DNA of 64,000 nt from Anagrus nilaparvatae. Taxonomy: Eukaryota; Arthropoda; Insecta; Hymenoptera; Mymaridae. The notes below the pieces were generated by a model, which saw nothing but the letters and a program-made list of their open reading frames with translations, was not told the DNA's origin and searched no databases. This document shows, piece after piece, positions 46,876 to 60,671 of this stretch. The stretch lies in the NCBI GenBank assembly GCA_022575985.1, contig JAKSXM010000007.1, positions 57,566,501 to 57,630,500 on the forward strand, written 5' to 3'. Within the stretch, counting starts at the first letter, position 1. Every line of letters starts with the position of its first letter. The position numbers and the translations under genes were made by a program.

Positions 46876-49800
46876 TTAAGATGGAACCATTCCTTGATTA
46901 CGTTTCCATTGTGATCCAGTTCGACGATTATGATTAGCTTTTGAAGCTTTATTTTTATTCTTAAAATTTCTATTTACTACAACTTCTTTTGATTGTCCTT
47001 GGCCTTTTGGTTCTCCTGTGATAAGTATTTTATTTAATATACCTAGTTATTTTTTATAAATTTTTATAATTTTATTTTAATACTAACCAACAACATCTTT
47101 ACTTTTTGAATTAAACCTTGAATTACTATAAATTTTTGTTCCTCTTCTTTCCTCAGCTCTAGCACGTATTAATTCAGGGTTTTCACAAAAATCATTTTTA
47201 TTTGCTCCTGATTGTATCTCTTCTTCTTCTTCTTCTTGATAATCAGTTTCATTCATCCTTTGATGCTTTTGCAAAACCTTTAAATTAAAAATTATAAGCT
47301 TTGTTAAGAATTTGTTAATCAAACAAACAAAATTTACCCGTGGTACTATAAAAGGCCTTGCATCCATTTCAATAGCATCATCTTGATTACTTGGTCCAAT
47401 ATCTTGATCATCGTAAGTATCATCATATTCATCATCATATTCCGAAGTTATAATACTATATTTATTATAAATATCTCTTGTTTCTTCTCTGTATGATTTA
47501 TCATTAAGCAAATCATTTAAATTTCTATGTTTATCTTTTCTAAAAATAAAAGCACTTTTAAGTTAATGCTGCTACGTTAATTTGTTAACTTTTAAGTAAT
47601 CAATTTAAAAATTTTACCTCTTTCCTTTATGAACTCGAGTTGTATCTATAACATCTTTAGTCATAACATCAAATTCGTCATTGTCAAAAACATTCAGTCT
47701 TTGCATGCCAATTGCGGCATCTGCTACAGCTGAAGGCTCCTATACAATTATAAATTATCAGAAATTTCTAATATTCATTTAAAATCTTAAACTAGCTAAA
47801 TTATTCTTACATCTGTATCTGGAGGTATATAAGGCAACGTTTTATCTAATTTTTTAAGTTCCAGAGGTAGAGAATCTTCTAGAATGGCGTTCAATACAAG
47901 TTCTCTATTATAATTATAATGTTTAAGACACTTCTGCAATATTTATTTTTTTTACTTTAAATTATTTTAATATTTTAAAAAACCTATAAATTATTAAACC
48001 TCAATGAATCCATCGCCAAGATCATCAAAAATGTCTTTAACTTCCGAAATTAATTCAATTAAATCAGTTTCAGATTTTGGTATATTACTTGAAGCTTCTG
48101 AAACATTCATATTATTTTCTGATGTATTTCTTTGTTGACTATTGCTAGGACCTGCACTACATTCCTGTAAAACAAGTAAAATGATTAATTAATATAAATA
48201 AAAATTTTTCGTAAAATTATTTATTTATACTAACTGGTAATTTTTGATAAATCAAAGGAGCAACAGCATTTGGTACTTCCGATATAGTATTATAAATAGA
48301 GTTTAAAATATACTGAAATTTTATTGTATCACTAAAATAAGAAGATTAAGAAAAATATTAAGTGATTTTAAATTTTTTTTAAATTTTTTAAAAGGATACA
48401 CTTGTGGATATATTTTCATTAAAGTTTCTGTATCATTCATAAATGGATAAAGCTTATTATAGTCAATAACAAAACTAGTTTCCGATAAAGTATTACTTAT
48501 AAAGTTTAAAAATTCTTCAGACATTTCTAATAATTCAGCTGCAGAATATTCATCTCTAATGTAGATAAAAAAAATTATTAATTTTTTATTAATACTTTTA
48601 AAATTTTTCAATTTAATTTCACTTACTTTGATTCACAAGCTAACTCTATTTTCATGTAAGTAATACTTCGAAATAAATGTAAAATTTCTATCCTTATAAC
48701 ATCTAGACGATGTTTTAATTTTACGTAAATGTGTACAGTTTCATCTTTAAGAGCTAAAGAATCTAATTTTTTATACATTTCCGGTATTGTATTAGCATAA
48801 ATAGATACAATTCTAAAAAAATGTTGATAATTATTAAAAATTTAAATAATGATTAAGAATATTTTCAAATACCTATTAATAAATATTTCTATCATAAATT
48901 TACTTTTGACTACAGGATAAATACTAATGAAAATACTAATTGTTGTTACTATGTCTAGCAAAAATATTATCTGATCTTCTAAATCGTCTAGACTAATATT
49001 CATTCTTGCACCACCTCTTTCAGAAAGAGGTATAGCTTTTCCAGCCAGATCAACTGGACAATCTTCAAATTTTTGTTCAATGTTACGTAATGACTATAAC
49101 AAAATAAAATTATTGTTGCAAAATTTTTTATTATTCATTTTTTTATTATTTATCTATTATTTACCTGAGAAGCTATAAAGTAAATAACTTTATCCATATC
49201 TTCATTCATGTAACTTGATTGTAACGTAAATGCACTGTGAATAATTTTTTCAACAATTTTTTTATTTTCACGTCCATACTGCTGACATAAATCCATTGCC
49301 AAAGGTACAGTAAATATATACTTATCGTAAATTAAATTACCATGAAATTTATTATTCATGTATTCTGTTGAGCTTTCTTTAGATGTTACTATTCTGGCAT
49401 AAAAAATAAGTATTTTATGCCGGACCATATTGAAAATATTTTTAACATCTGGATCATTGGGAAAATCTTCGTAACTATAAAATGTTGGTGCATCTACTAA
49501 AAATGAAAGGACTGAATCAATGATATCAATATTATACACTATGTTTGACCAAAATCTGTTTTAAAGAAAAATATTTTAGAAATAGAATGTAAAATATAAA
49601 AGAATTTTAGTAAATATTTTTACTTAAAAAATGGTAATCGTAATAGCCAATTCAAATCCTCAAGAATATAATACATAAGTTCCATCCAACTTTCCTTTGC
49701 TCCGATAATTGATTTACCTGATGAATCAAAAAATTTTGGTGCTTCGTAATATAAGAATGATTTTTTTTCAACCCATCTTTCATCCTAAATAAAATTGTGT

Positions 49801-50077
49801 TTATTTAAATATTAAATAAGTTTTTAAAAAATTTATAACTTACTAAAGCTGGTATATTTTCTTTGATTCCATCAGTTTGTATTTCTAAATTTAATTCTTC
49901 TAAAGGTTTATTCTCTGGATTCTTTAAAAAAAAAATTAAATCAAAATATTAAATGTAATAATAATAAAAAAATTAGAAATTTTAACCTCAATATTCTAAA
50001 AATTAACAAATTAATAAAATGAATGGACTCCTAATTACCTTGAAAACTACATTTGGGCAACTGTCATGTAGATTCAT
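46876..50077 (-). CDS. ASCC2: Activating signal cointegrator 1 complex subunit 2
   Basis: Subunit of the ASC-1 complex (with ASCC1/ASCC3), acting in alkylation-damage signalling and in ribosome quality control, where its CUE domain binds K63-linked ubiquitin. About thirteen exons with short introns join in frame to roughly 757 residues, the family length. First exon 50077-50039; the stop is at 46876-46878. The N-terminal half is the helical region that contacts the ASCC3 helicase (DERWVEKKSF, WMELMYYILEDLNWLL). The CUE domain (~475-520) starts LIELISEVKDIFDDLGDGFI and has the conserved LVLNAILEDSLP end. An acidic Asp/Tyr and Glu-run linker follows. The basic C-terminus has the family hallmark KANHNRR and ends MVPS. 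Divergent from the gene at 50624 with a 546-bp shared upstream region. Confidence 0.95.
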
Positions 50078-50623
50078 TATTTTAATTAATTAATATTTAA
50101 TATCAATCACACTTAAAATAATAATTTACCCGGACGAAACAAATTCAATTCCGGTTTATCTTTATCCAACACAATTTATATTATATAGTTATGTGCAAAA
50201 CGAGTTGCAAAACTTATAAAATATATAAACATAATAAAAGGATATGTATAGGGAAATAAAAAATTATCTGAAACCAATAAGTTTCAATATTCAAGAAAAA
50301 ACGATGTTTAATTTTTTAATTTATTTCACTGTTTTTATTTTATTTTAATAAAAATCTTAAATGTTTTTTTTTCTAAATTTCATGTGCAGTCGAACACCAA
50401 ACGCGATGCCATCATATGTTCATAAAAATAAAACGTGACCAATGGGATCGAGTTCATTTGTAAACAATGGTTAATTTTTAAAAAGTTCGTTTTTTTTTGC
50501 CGGTTATAAAATTATTAACAAAAATAAATAAAAGTACTAAGTTTGCTTTTTAAATTATGTTACATGTTGTTTAAATTTTTGAAAATATAATTATATGATT
50601 ATAAAAAGAATTTCAACAAAGAA
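50078..50623. promoter_or_regulatory. Shared divergent upstream region
   Basis: 546 bp between the start codons of ASCC2 (-) and the gene at 50624 (+). No repeat insertion, in contrast to most intergenic DNA here, so it probably contains both promoters. No specific factor site can be named. Confidence 0.4.
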
Positions 50624-52253
50624 ATGGATCGACCAAAAGTTCGATTTGCTGATAGATTGGAAACTAATGATTATGAAAAAAAAGATACATTATCAAATTG
50701 TGATAAAACGATAAATAATAATAATAAATCAAAAATAAAAATAAAAAATGATGATCGTGTTAATTTGCAAGTTGAGTATTTAGAGGATTTACAAAAATTT
50801 GTTATTAAAAGGCCAGTAGTACAATCAAAACTACAAACTGCTTGTTTTGAAAATGTAAACACTAACAAGAGAGAATTAATTAATTCTAAAATAAATAAAA
50901 AGTCATCATCGACTCCCTTAATAAATGGTTTTTCACATCATTCTAATGAAGATGATATAAGTGAAGTTGTAAATAATGTAGCAAAATTGTCAATTAGTGA
51001 TACCTTACAAAAACAAGAAAAAATTCGAAACCAAAATCTTTTAGATAATGATCCATCATCAAATAAACGTCTTTCAAATGGTTTTATACAAGAATCAGAA
51101 AGAATTTCAAATCAACATCATTTAAATGTTCCATCATCAAATAAAAGTCTTTCAAATGGTTTGATACAAGAATCAGAAAGAATTTCAAATCAAAATTTTT
51201 TTAATAGTGTCCCATCATCAAATAAAAGTCTTCCAAATGGTTTGAATGAGATTGATGATACACTCATTATAAGCGATTCAAATTCAAGTCAAAATACACA
51301 CATTACCACAAGAAAAAATTTAATTGAAGATCGCCCAAAAGAATTGATATGCTTAGAAGACAGCGACTCAGATAGTGATTTGGAAATAATAAAAGTTTTA
51401 CCTAAATCTAATTTAAATAAAACTGCACCTGAAGTTATTGAAAAAGCTAATAAATATTTTTCATCATCAAGAATCAATAAAACTGAATTATTAAAAAAAA
51501 ATAAATCTGATACACATAAAACTAAAATTTATTTTAAAGATAATGTACCTGAAAGAAAGAAACAAAATGTTATGCCATGTGCAAAATATAATTTTTCAAA
51601 AAATTTAAATGATAAATATATGGCCAAGTCAACTGCTGTTAAAAAAAGTGCAGTTTTTAATGCATGCAAAAAACCATCAAAAGTTTGTGTTGTACCAGCT
51701 TCTTCACATGATAAATTACCAAATGTTTCTGAAACAATACAAGAAAATTCAAAAAAAACAGATCCGGAAAATATACTTGCACGTCCAGAATATAACTCAT
51801 CTTTGCATATAATGAAAAAACAAAAAGAAATGGAAAATGAAAAAATTATTAAAGATGTATCTAAATTACCTCCAAAATATAAAAGTTTTTTAAATAGAGA
51901 GGTATGTTTAATATATTTTATTTAAAAAAAATTATTTAATGTTGTTAAATAACTCTTTACAGGTATCAACAGCTTTAAATTTTCCATTAAACGAACCAGT
52001 ATACAAAGATTTAGTTAATTTATCTGTTGATAAAAGGAAACTTCCGACTCCATTAATGAGAACTAAAGATCCCATTCCTCGTAACAAGGACATCGTACCT
52101 GAACTTTCAAATTTTTTTAAAGCTAAGTGTTACGAACCATTTTTTGCTAATGTTTCACAGTATTATCCCGCAACTACTAAATTGAATAATAGACATTCAT
52201 CTAAAGTAGCTAAAAAAATTTTTACCTGGAAATCAGTTCATAATTCTGTATAA
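50624..52253 (+). CDS. Unrecognised low-complexity protein with internal repeats
   Basis: Two exons, 50624-51901 and 51963-52253, join in phase 0 to 522 residues; GTATGT donor and TTTACAG acceptor are clear. No catalytic domain recognised. Visible: a basic/Asn-rich N-terminus (MDRPKVRFADR, reminiscent of but not proof of an RVxF phosphatase-1 motif); three tandem ~28-residue repeats (~135-215) around PSSNK-x-LSNG and QESERISNQ; an acidic hydrophobic patch LICLEDSDSDSDLEII (~241-256) that looks like a SUMO-interacting motif; and a more ordered C-terminus (PPKYKSFLNRE ... LPTPLMRTKDPIPRN ... KIFTWKS) that is probably the conserved part. Intron position and strict coding indicate a real gene. 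Role unknown; a nuclear scaffold is a guess. Convergent with VPS11. Confidence 0.85.
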
Positions 52254-52525
52254 AAACTAAAAGTGCCTTATTTTTGTACAGCATATTTAATATAAAATAT
52301 TTATTAGCTTTATTATTATATTTATACAATTAAGTATTTATTATATTATTAATTTTTCACACAAACTATGTACAAAATTTATGTAAATTTTTTTAATAAA
52401 AATAACTAAAATTTATAAAATATGACTATGAAATTCTTAATTATAAATTTTTTCAATATAATTTTTAATAGTATAAAAAGATTATTAAAATAAAAAAAGT
52501 AACGTTCTATAACAAAATCATAAAA

Positions 52526-55500
52526 TTAGAATAAAATATTTTTATTATAATTATCATCATCGCAATCATCTTTAAAAGGATTTGTTGCATCGTCATCTTC
52601 ATCATCATCATTAGCAAAAGGATTTTTTGATTCATCGTAATCATTTTTTTTACTAAATGTAGAAAATGCTTTTGCAGGTGACGAACTTGGTGTAGTTTTA
52701 TTTACAATTCTACTTTGAATTGGAAGTGGTGATCCTCTTTTATAATTTATCCCAGAGTTAAAATTATTACTATCATCAATTATGTTAGCTTCGAGTGATG
52801 AAGAGTATAAATCAAGCATTGTGTAAGGTGAGGTACTTGTTTTTGAAGATCCTTGAACAGACTCTTTAACTTGTTCTGGCTTAGCTGAAAATAATAGTCA
52901 CTTATTAAAAATATTTAGATATAAATTTGAAAATTTTCTTAAGCTTACCATTTATATTTATATTTTTAATACTGGATTCAAGATCTAAGGTTTTTGGCTT
53001 TTGAAGTTGAGACCATTCAGTTATAACCATTAATTTTTTAAAAACACCTTTACCAAAGTAATCAGCTACTAATGAAAAAGGATCTTCAGCTTTGTATAAT
53101 AAAGTATGAAAAGCTTGATGATGATCTCGTGATTGCTCTTGATTTCGAATAATATCCAACCATTTTTTATTATTCGGCAAACATGCTGGACACTCATTTT
53201 CATTTTCTGAGAAACTTTGAAAACAGCTAACAGAACAAAAAGAATTCATTTAGTTTTTTTTTTAAAGAAAATTTGCTTACTGTTCAATTTGCTTACTGTT
53301 GATGATAAGAATGTTGGCACATAAAATGAACTGATGGTAATTCTAATTGATGATGACAAGCGCTACATCTGGATCCTTGAAATATTATTGTACTATTTTT
53401 AATATTTTCAATTTGATTACGTAATTTTAAAGTATCCGTTTGATATTTTTCAGTTAATTCTGTATCAGATTTAACATGTTCATGATCTTGCTTTAATACG
53501 CTATTTAAATAATTACGAACATCGCCTAATGTACAAGTTGAAGATGTAGATAAAGCATCAATTACCATTAATGGAGACATAAGTTTTTCTTCAGCTGTAT
53601 TAAGTATATTTTTAGTAATTTTTCATGCTATTAAATAATTAATGTAAAATTTACCTATATTTGAAAGAATTTCTGATAATAGTTTCGGAGAAGTATTTTT
53701 ATTTTTAGCAATACTCCATAAAGACTGAATCCAAAGATTTGGATCTTGACGTCCAAATTTATTGCACGTTGCTAAAACTTGATTAAAGTTTCCTTCTCTT
53801 AAATGATATTGTAAAATTTCTTGATATCTGCAGAATATAAATTTTTTTGAAATTCAATTTTAATAAACAAAATTTTTTTTAAAAATAAATATTAAATTAC
53901 AATTTCCTTTCTTCGTAGAGATATAAAACTCCTTGTCTAAAGTTATGTTGTTGACAAAGTATGAGTATTTGATCCTTATCATAAGAAGCATTTGAATTTT
54001 GTAAAAGCCTTATAATTTTTTGTTCATATTGAATTTTCGATATATCATCTTTTAAAGTTGACCAAATTCTTAAATAATGTTCTACTAACGTATTATAAAT
54101 TGACGTACTGCATCTATATGATAAAAAATTATTTATTGTGATGATTAAAAATTTTAAATTTTTAGTGAATATTTTTTAGCTAACTTGCTATCAGTCTTAA
54201 TTATATGCTCGAGAAATTCAACAAGCCTTTCAGAATTTTTTAAAAATAAATGAATAAATTCTTCAGGATTCACATTATCACTACTATCTCGTATGTCTGG
54301 TAAATTCTAAAAGTCATATATTTTTTTTAATATTAAATAAAGCAAATAATTAAATTTTATAATAAAAAAACCTTATTTGCTGGTTTATAATTAGTACAAA
54401 GATTTTTAAGGAATTGAGTTGCTTCATTAGGAACATTTTCAATAAGAATACTTCCGTATTTTTTCATATTTATTTCAGCTTGTTCAATATCTAAAGTTGC
54501 TATATATTCTAATGCTTTTTTATATTCTGCATTATCTTCAATTTGAATTCTTAAATACCACTCATGTTTACCATGTTTTTTTGCTAAAGCTAAAGCATCT
54601 TCTGGCGATGCTTGTCTACAAACTTTAATAGCTATTTCCACATCAAAATCTACTTCTCTATCCTTTGTCTAATAAGAAAATATTTAATTTATTTAAACAA
54701 ATAGAGTTTAATTATAAATAAGTAAATAAATTACCATTATAAATTCTTTTAATTTTTCTGTATGATTTAATTTAGTATAGCAATTCAGTAATAAAGTTGT
54801 GTGTTCCTCTGTAGCTTGACCTTGTTTGTGTAATGCTTGAAGGTACGTTGTTAAATAATCTATATGCTGGGAGTCTAAAAATTTTCTTATAACATAAGAA
54901 GGTTCGAGAATTCCTATTGTTTTAATGTACTGTTCTATAGCACCATTATGATCTCCTTTAGAGTAAAGGTGGTCCCCATATTGCCTAAATATATCAACCA
55001 ATCCTTCTGAGTCGTAATGGTGACTTTTAGCTATCCTAAATAATTTAATTTTAATTTTATAATTTTTAGTAAACTAAAAATAGCTCATAAAATCTAACAC
55101 TAAAATATTGCTTATACCTAATTGAAACATCATACAAATTTTTTTTAAAAAGCAATGATAGTTTTGATTGTAAATCTTTTTCATCAAGATGATATAGTTT
55201 ACAATCACCATTCAGTACAAAGAAACCACCCCATTCTGACAGAACTGCTTGAACTGATAACATTGCTGCAGAAAATACAATAAATTTATTTTGAATATCG
55301 AGTATTGTTATTAAATGTTTTTCAGCACCAGGAGGAATTGGTTCAACGGAACTAAAATTATCAAATAAAAATTTTTTTAAAATGAAAATTGAATTTTATA
55401 CTACAATATAAATTCTTAATTACTTTTGTTTAGCAACTATAGTTGATGTGGTCCTGGGTCCTGTTCCTGTATCTTTAGTAACTATAACTAAATAACTTCT

Positions 55501-56577
55501 AAACCATTCAAGCATAATTTTTTGGCCTTCTACCGCATAACAAGGTCCTCTGCCATCAGAAGTATAACAATAAATAGCCTTAAAAAATTTATTTGTTTTA
55601 TTATTATTTTTTTTATAAATAATATAAAAAGCTTACTTACATCATCTCGTCCAATCATAAAATGACCATCATTTTTTGATTCAGCAAAAATGCTGCATTT
55701 CTTTATACACCCCCTATTGTCTAAAGTAGATTTAAACTCTTTATCTTTCACAGAAATATTGTATAAGTAAACACTGTTTGCAGTTGAAGCAAATAAATAG
55801 GATTGTCGACCAGATGATTTAATTGCCAATCCAGTTATTACTGCATTACTGTCTTTTAAAACTTTTATTTTATTTTTTCTTTCCCTCGTTAAATCACCTC
55901 TATATAACATAATCGATCCATCTTCAAAACCAACAGCCATTAAAGTTAAACTAGAATGAACACATAAAGAACTAACAGGTACTGCTCGATAACTAGGAAT
56001 GGCTCTACTTATTCGCATGCATAATGGAAAACCTTGTTTATCTTTTTTAGATAAATTCCATACTTTTATCGTTGGATTACAACCAGGTTCATCTTCCTAG
56101 ATAAATAGTGAATACCGATTAAGCAAATCTTAAATAAAAATTCAAGAATAGAGTTAAAAAAGAAAATTACTCCAATAGTAAATAAAAATGTTGAATGTTG
56201 CACCTGTTGTGCTAAAGTTAGACTAGTTTCATAAGCTCTAAAAGTTGTTACTTCATAAAGCCTATTTACTAAATGAATATTACCAAAATTATCTCCAAAA
56301 ACTAAGTTTCCATTCCCACTAGTTGCTGCTGTAACTTTGGCTTCCTAAACCAATTAATGAATTAGAAATATTTTGAATTAACGAAATAAGGTGAATTAAA
56401 ATTTACCCCTAGAGCCTCAGCAACTTTTCCTCCATCTACATCTTTTTTTAAATCAAAAAAATTAAATCTTCTCCACTAAAAAATTAATTTATTATTTTAG
56501 TATTAAAAATCAATAAGTTAAAAATTATAAAATTAATTAAAATTAAATATTTAAAAATTTACCTCTAAAAAAGCCAT
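52526..56577 (-). CDS. VPS11: Vacuolar protein sorting-associated protein 11
   Basis: Core subunit of the HOPS and CORVET tethering complexes, needed for endosome, lysosome and autophagosome fusion. About fourteen exons starting 56577-56563 (MAFLE), 56475-56407, 56344-56171, 56096-55641 join in frame to roughly 900 residues. The N-terminal WRRFNFFD and beta-propeller (SLCVHSSLTLMAVGFEDGS) are followed by an alpha-solenoid with clathrin-heavy-chain-type repeats (FRQYGDHLYSKGDHNGAIEQ, EPSYVIRKFLDSQ, LLLNCYTKL). The C-terminal RING-H2 finger has C-x2-C (CSAC), C-x-H-x2-H (CQHSYH) and C-x2-C (CPAC), then ADYFGKGVFKKL. After this comes a tail of about 120 residues with two NPF tripeptides, each followed by acidic residues (NPFANDDD, NPFKDD), not typical of the vertebrate protein. 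Ends convergently with the 50624 gene, 273 bp away. Confidence 0.96.
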
Positions 56578-58656
56578 TGTTTATATTAATTAATTTAATA
56601 CTTTTAACTGTACATTTGTGTTTAGGTAATATTCTAACTAATTTAATTCCTCTAAAAAGTTAACACCCCATTTTCATTATCATTTAAACAGCTGATCGCA
56701 TTGTTTGATTTGTATACACATATTTTTATGTTTTTGAGTACTCGAGTACTATATAAATCCACTACCCGGTGCATATCATGGGTGCATATAGTAAACTGTG
56801 ATTATATGTGATAAATCAGAAAAATATTTATCTTTCTCATTCAACAATGATAGATCAATTAGGAATTTAATATTATCAATGAATAAAACATTTTCTGCAT
56901 TATCTTCAATGATCATTGACAGTCATTGATCACAACTTAAGTTGATTTCACAAATTGTCAAGATTTCATTTGCTGATTTCGCCGGTAGATGGAGGATGCA
57001 CAACATTTTTCTGATTAAAAAAATTTTTTAATTTAAAACAATTCAATTTTTGTATTTATCTTATATAAATTAATAAAAAATATATACTCATTTGGATTTT
57101 TACTTGTTGCAATTATTTTAAACAATATTTGTTAATAAATTTTGTAATTTTGTATTTAATTCTTCCTTTAATAATTCAATCCCACAATTAAAAATTAATA
57201 ACTTTTAAGTAGTCTAGATTAATTAGCTAATTAAAAAAAAAATAATTTATGTTAATATACCTTTTAATATAATTTTTTAAAAATTTAACGAATTTCCTCA
57301 ATAAAAAATAAGAAAATTATAATAAAACAAGTCAATTAAAAAAGTTTTAATAACTATAACTATATATCTTATATTTGCAAAAATGCAAAGAATTAATATA
57401 CTGCAGGTAATATTTATATCGATGATTACACAAATACATAAGTTACATAATTAAAAACTATATATAAAAATGTGTATAAAAATTTTTAATGTGCAAATAT
57501 GAATTCTTGATGCGTGACGATAAAACGACTTTTATTTTGTTATAGATTTTTAATTTACTTATAATTATTAAGAAGAATTAATATTAACTTTTTTAAATTT
57601 TACAGGTAATACTTACCTTCGTATATCATTTTTAAAGAAGTAAGATAATTATTTGCTGCAGGTAAAAAAAAAGTTAGGTAGCTTTAAGAGTACAAATTTT
57701 CTCCTATTTTTACATACTGATTAAATTTTTGATTACTTTATTAAACAAGTATGCTAATTTAATGGATTCAGGTTCAAGTACAAATTTGCTAATCGATATT
57801 GATTGCAAAAATAAAAATTTATGAAATAAATATTTTTTCTATTATTTAAGGTAAATGTATCAGTATTTGAAACGATAATAAAAAATTTGACTGATTTTTA
57901 ACTTAAATCCAAAAACATGAAGAAAAAGTTAATAAAAATTTCAAATGCTTTCTCGATTCTTACAGAAGGTTGGTAAATTTACCTTATAATTCGAGTTATC
58001 TTGGAAATAATGAATTCAAAAGTAGTTATAGTCAATATCGAATTTATTGGTAATCAATTTTTTGAATATTGAAGCATTTTATTGTTGCGCTTACCTTTCA
58101 TTCACTTGCTGGATAAAACTCTGCTCTGCACTGGCCCAAAAATTTTATTATTCTGCCAATTTGGAAATCAAAAAATTCCATTTTAAAAATTATAAATAAA
58201 AATACACAAAAATCATTTTTCAATAAATAAAAAATTTTTTTTTTATTTTTAAACTAAATACAGAAAGATGCTTATAATTATAAATAATGCTCTTAATTTT
58301 TGAGCAAGTTTTGAGCTTATATAATGATTGAAAACTTTGCAAGTTTTATATATTTTACTTTAAAATTGTGCTATATTTATTGGCATTGATCACAATTCTC
58401 TTATAATTATTATGATTATAAATTCACTTCTTAAAAATTATTACATTATAATTAATAAAATTGGTTTTTTTTTTCGTCTATATTTGTATGTGTATGTGTT
58501 TATGAGCGTAGATAGTCGATACATACTATAATAGTACAATTATTTATTACTATATCGAAATTATATTTTGCATATACATACTTAATATTGAAATATTTTT
58601 AAGCATTGAAAAAATTTTATAAAATTAACGATTTTACCCATACATTTATATAGTCA
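56578..58656. other. VPS11 upstream region and gene-free DNA
   Basis: 56680-56830 is relatively complex sequence with CAGCTG, a GAGTACTCGAGTAC palindrome and a TATAAATCC stretch, likely part of the VPS11 promoter. The rest is AT-rich with no gene, tRNA or clear repeat recognised. Confidence 0.35.
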
Positions 58657-59079
58657 CATTGTAAAAAGTAACTTTCTTAGATTAACAAAAAAAATAGAAC
58701 GTTTTCGAAAAATTAGTGGATTTTTAAAATATTTTGTAAATATTCGATAAAAATCGTAAATTTACTAAATTTAGTATATTATCGAAAAATTCGAGAATTC
58801 TCGATTTTTTTTTGTGATTTTACGAAAAAAGTTGCAAATTCACAATTATTTTTCGTACATTTACAACTATTTATTGTAAATTTTTGAAAAAAATTGTAAA
58901 TCATCAATTTTTATCGCGAATTCACAAAAAACAATCGAGAATACTCGAATTTTTCGTTAATATATACTAAATTTAGTAAATTTACGATTTTTTTCGAATA
59001 TTTGCAAATTTTTTCGAAAATTTACTATTTTTTTAAAAATATTCTAATTTTTTTGTTTATCAAGTTACTTTTTACAGTG
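58657..59079. mobile_element. Fold-back MITE (CACTGTAAAAAG family), second copy
   Basis: Starts with CATTGTAAAAAGTAACTTTC and ends with the inverse complement finishing CAGTG; the interior consists of mirrored AAATTTAC/GTAAATTT words. Same family as 10562-10938, diverged by point changes and small indels, longer by ~45 bp. Confidence 0.8.
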
Positions 59080-59087
59080 CACCATAT

Positions 59088-59325
59088 ATGATAAAGAATA
59101 GTACATTTTTAACCAAGGGAGCAAAAAAAAAGAATGGCCCAGATCGCACGTTAATTAGCATCCGAGGCGAAGCCGAGGATGGTAAACTGCGATCTGGGGT
59201 ATTTTTTTTTTGTTCCCATGGACAAAACAAAATTTTTCTTTCTCAGTGGGGTGAAAACGCGTTTTTTTCGATCTCGTTGCGGGGCAAAAAACGTGTTTTC
59301 AGCCCGCTAGGAAGAAAATTTTATT
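59088..59325 (+). repeat. ~240-bp GC-rich dispersed repeat, copy 2
   Basis: Inverted partner of 44565-44815. Shares ends 'ATTTTTAACCAAGGGAGC' and 'GCTAGGAAGAAAATTTT'. The hairpin is clear: CCAGATCGCA at 59138 pairs with TGCGATCTGG at 59188, enclosing an AGGCGAAGCC palindrome. It begins eight bases after the MITE end, so the two may have moved or been captured together. Confidence 0.6.
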
Positions 59326-60660
59326 ATTATTTTCTGATTTTAATTTTTACAGTTTTTTACTTTAGTATATTTCTTAAAAAGTAATTTGGTAATTTTTTGT
59401 TTATAATATTTTGCAAGTTTAATAGATTTTATAATATGTACTAAAGGATGGGTAATATTCGCTCTGAAGCTCAATTTTGGAATTAAATTTGAAAAAATGA
59501 TAAATATCTTTTTAACTACAATGTTAAATGAATAAAAAAATAGCTTACTTGCAAAAAATTAGTAAATTTTCGATAAAAATTATTATATACTATAATTTAG
59601 TAATTTTAGTATTTTAAACTTAAATCGAAAATTCTCAAATTATTGTCGTGAATTCGCGAAATGAATTGTAAATTTACCAAAAATAGTTGTCAATTTATAA
59701 CTTTTTTCGCAAATTTACAAAAGTTAAAAAAATGAACAATTTTTATCAAAAGTATACAAATTTCGTCTAAAATCTATAATTAATTTTTCGTATAAATAGA
59801 CTATTTTTTTGGTGTAAATTTACAGGAATTACATGCACAGTAACAGTCTCGTATACCTATTTAAATCTTTTAAAAGAAATGAATTAAATTGAAAGTAAAA
59901 AAATCAAATGCAAAAAATTTTTAACGATAAAATTAATAAAAATTAGGCCAGTAAAGTAAGCCGCCAGAAGTAGATAGTTTACTAAAAAAACATTTTTTGC
60001 AAAATCTTTAATGCTAAGAGTAAACTTATTATTAATTGGGTTTTTTTTTGATAAAATAAAAGTACACATTCGGTTAAAAAGAAAAAAAAATTTGTTTGGC
60101 GTGGAGCCTATAACAAAGTGATTGTTTCTTTAATTTTCTTTATAACTTTTCTCGCCTATAATAATTTGAATGTGCAAAATAACCGCATTCAATAGAAATA
60201 TTTTACTTTCAAAAATCGAAAAAATTTTACTTTTTGTATAAGCGGTTATTAAAATTGAGCTGTGGAACCAATTTTTCCATTTTTCTGAAAATTTTGGGCC
60301 CCCGAAAGACTTCACAAACTATAGGTAAAAATGTAACTCACAAAATAAATAATTAAAAAATTCATACAAAAATTTAATGCATTCTTATAAGATTTTTAAT
60401 TCTATTTAATTTCCTATAACATCAAACAATTTTTCATTTTTTGCTTACTAAACATAAAAGCTTATTTAATTTAAGGTATAAGTATTTACATTATTATTTA
60501 AAAAATTTTTTTCAGATAATTAAATTGCGCCATTTATATGTCATATATACAACATTCAAGGACGAATAGTACTTATATATTTGTAAAAGTCTAAATTTTT
60601 TAGCAGTAAAATAGTTCGTATTATAATCTACCTATACTATAAATATGTAATCGCCGCTGT
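59326..60660. other. Gene-free AT-rich interval
   Basis: Contains further mirrored AAATTTAC-type words at about 59540-59840 that resemble the interior of the neighbouring MITE, otherwise nothing recognisable. Confidence 0.4.
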
Positions 60661-60671
60661 AGGCAGGTTAC

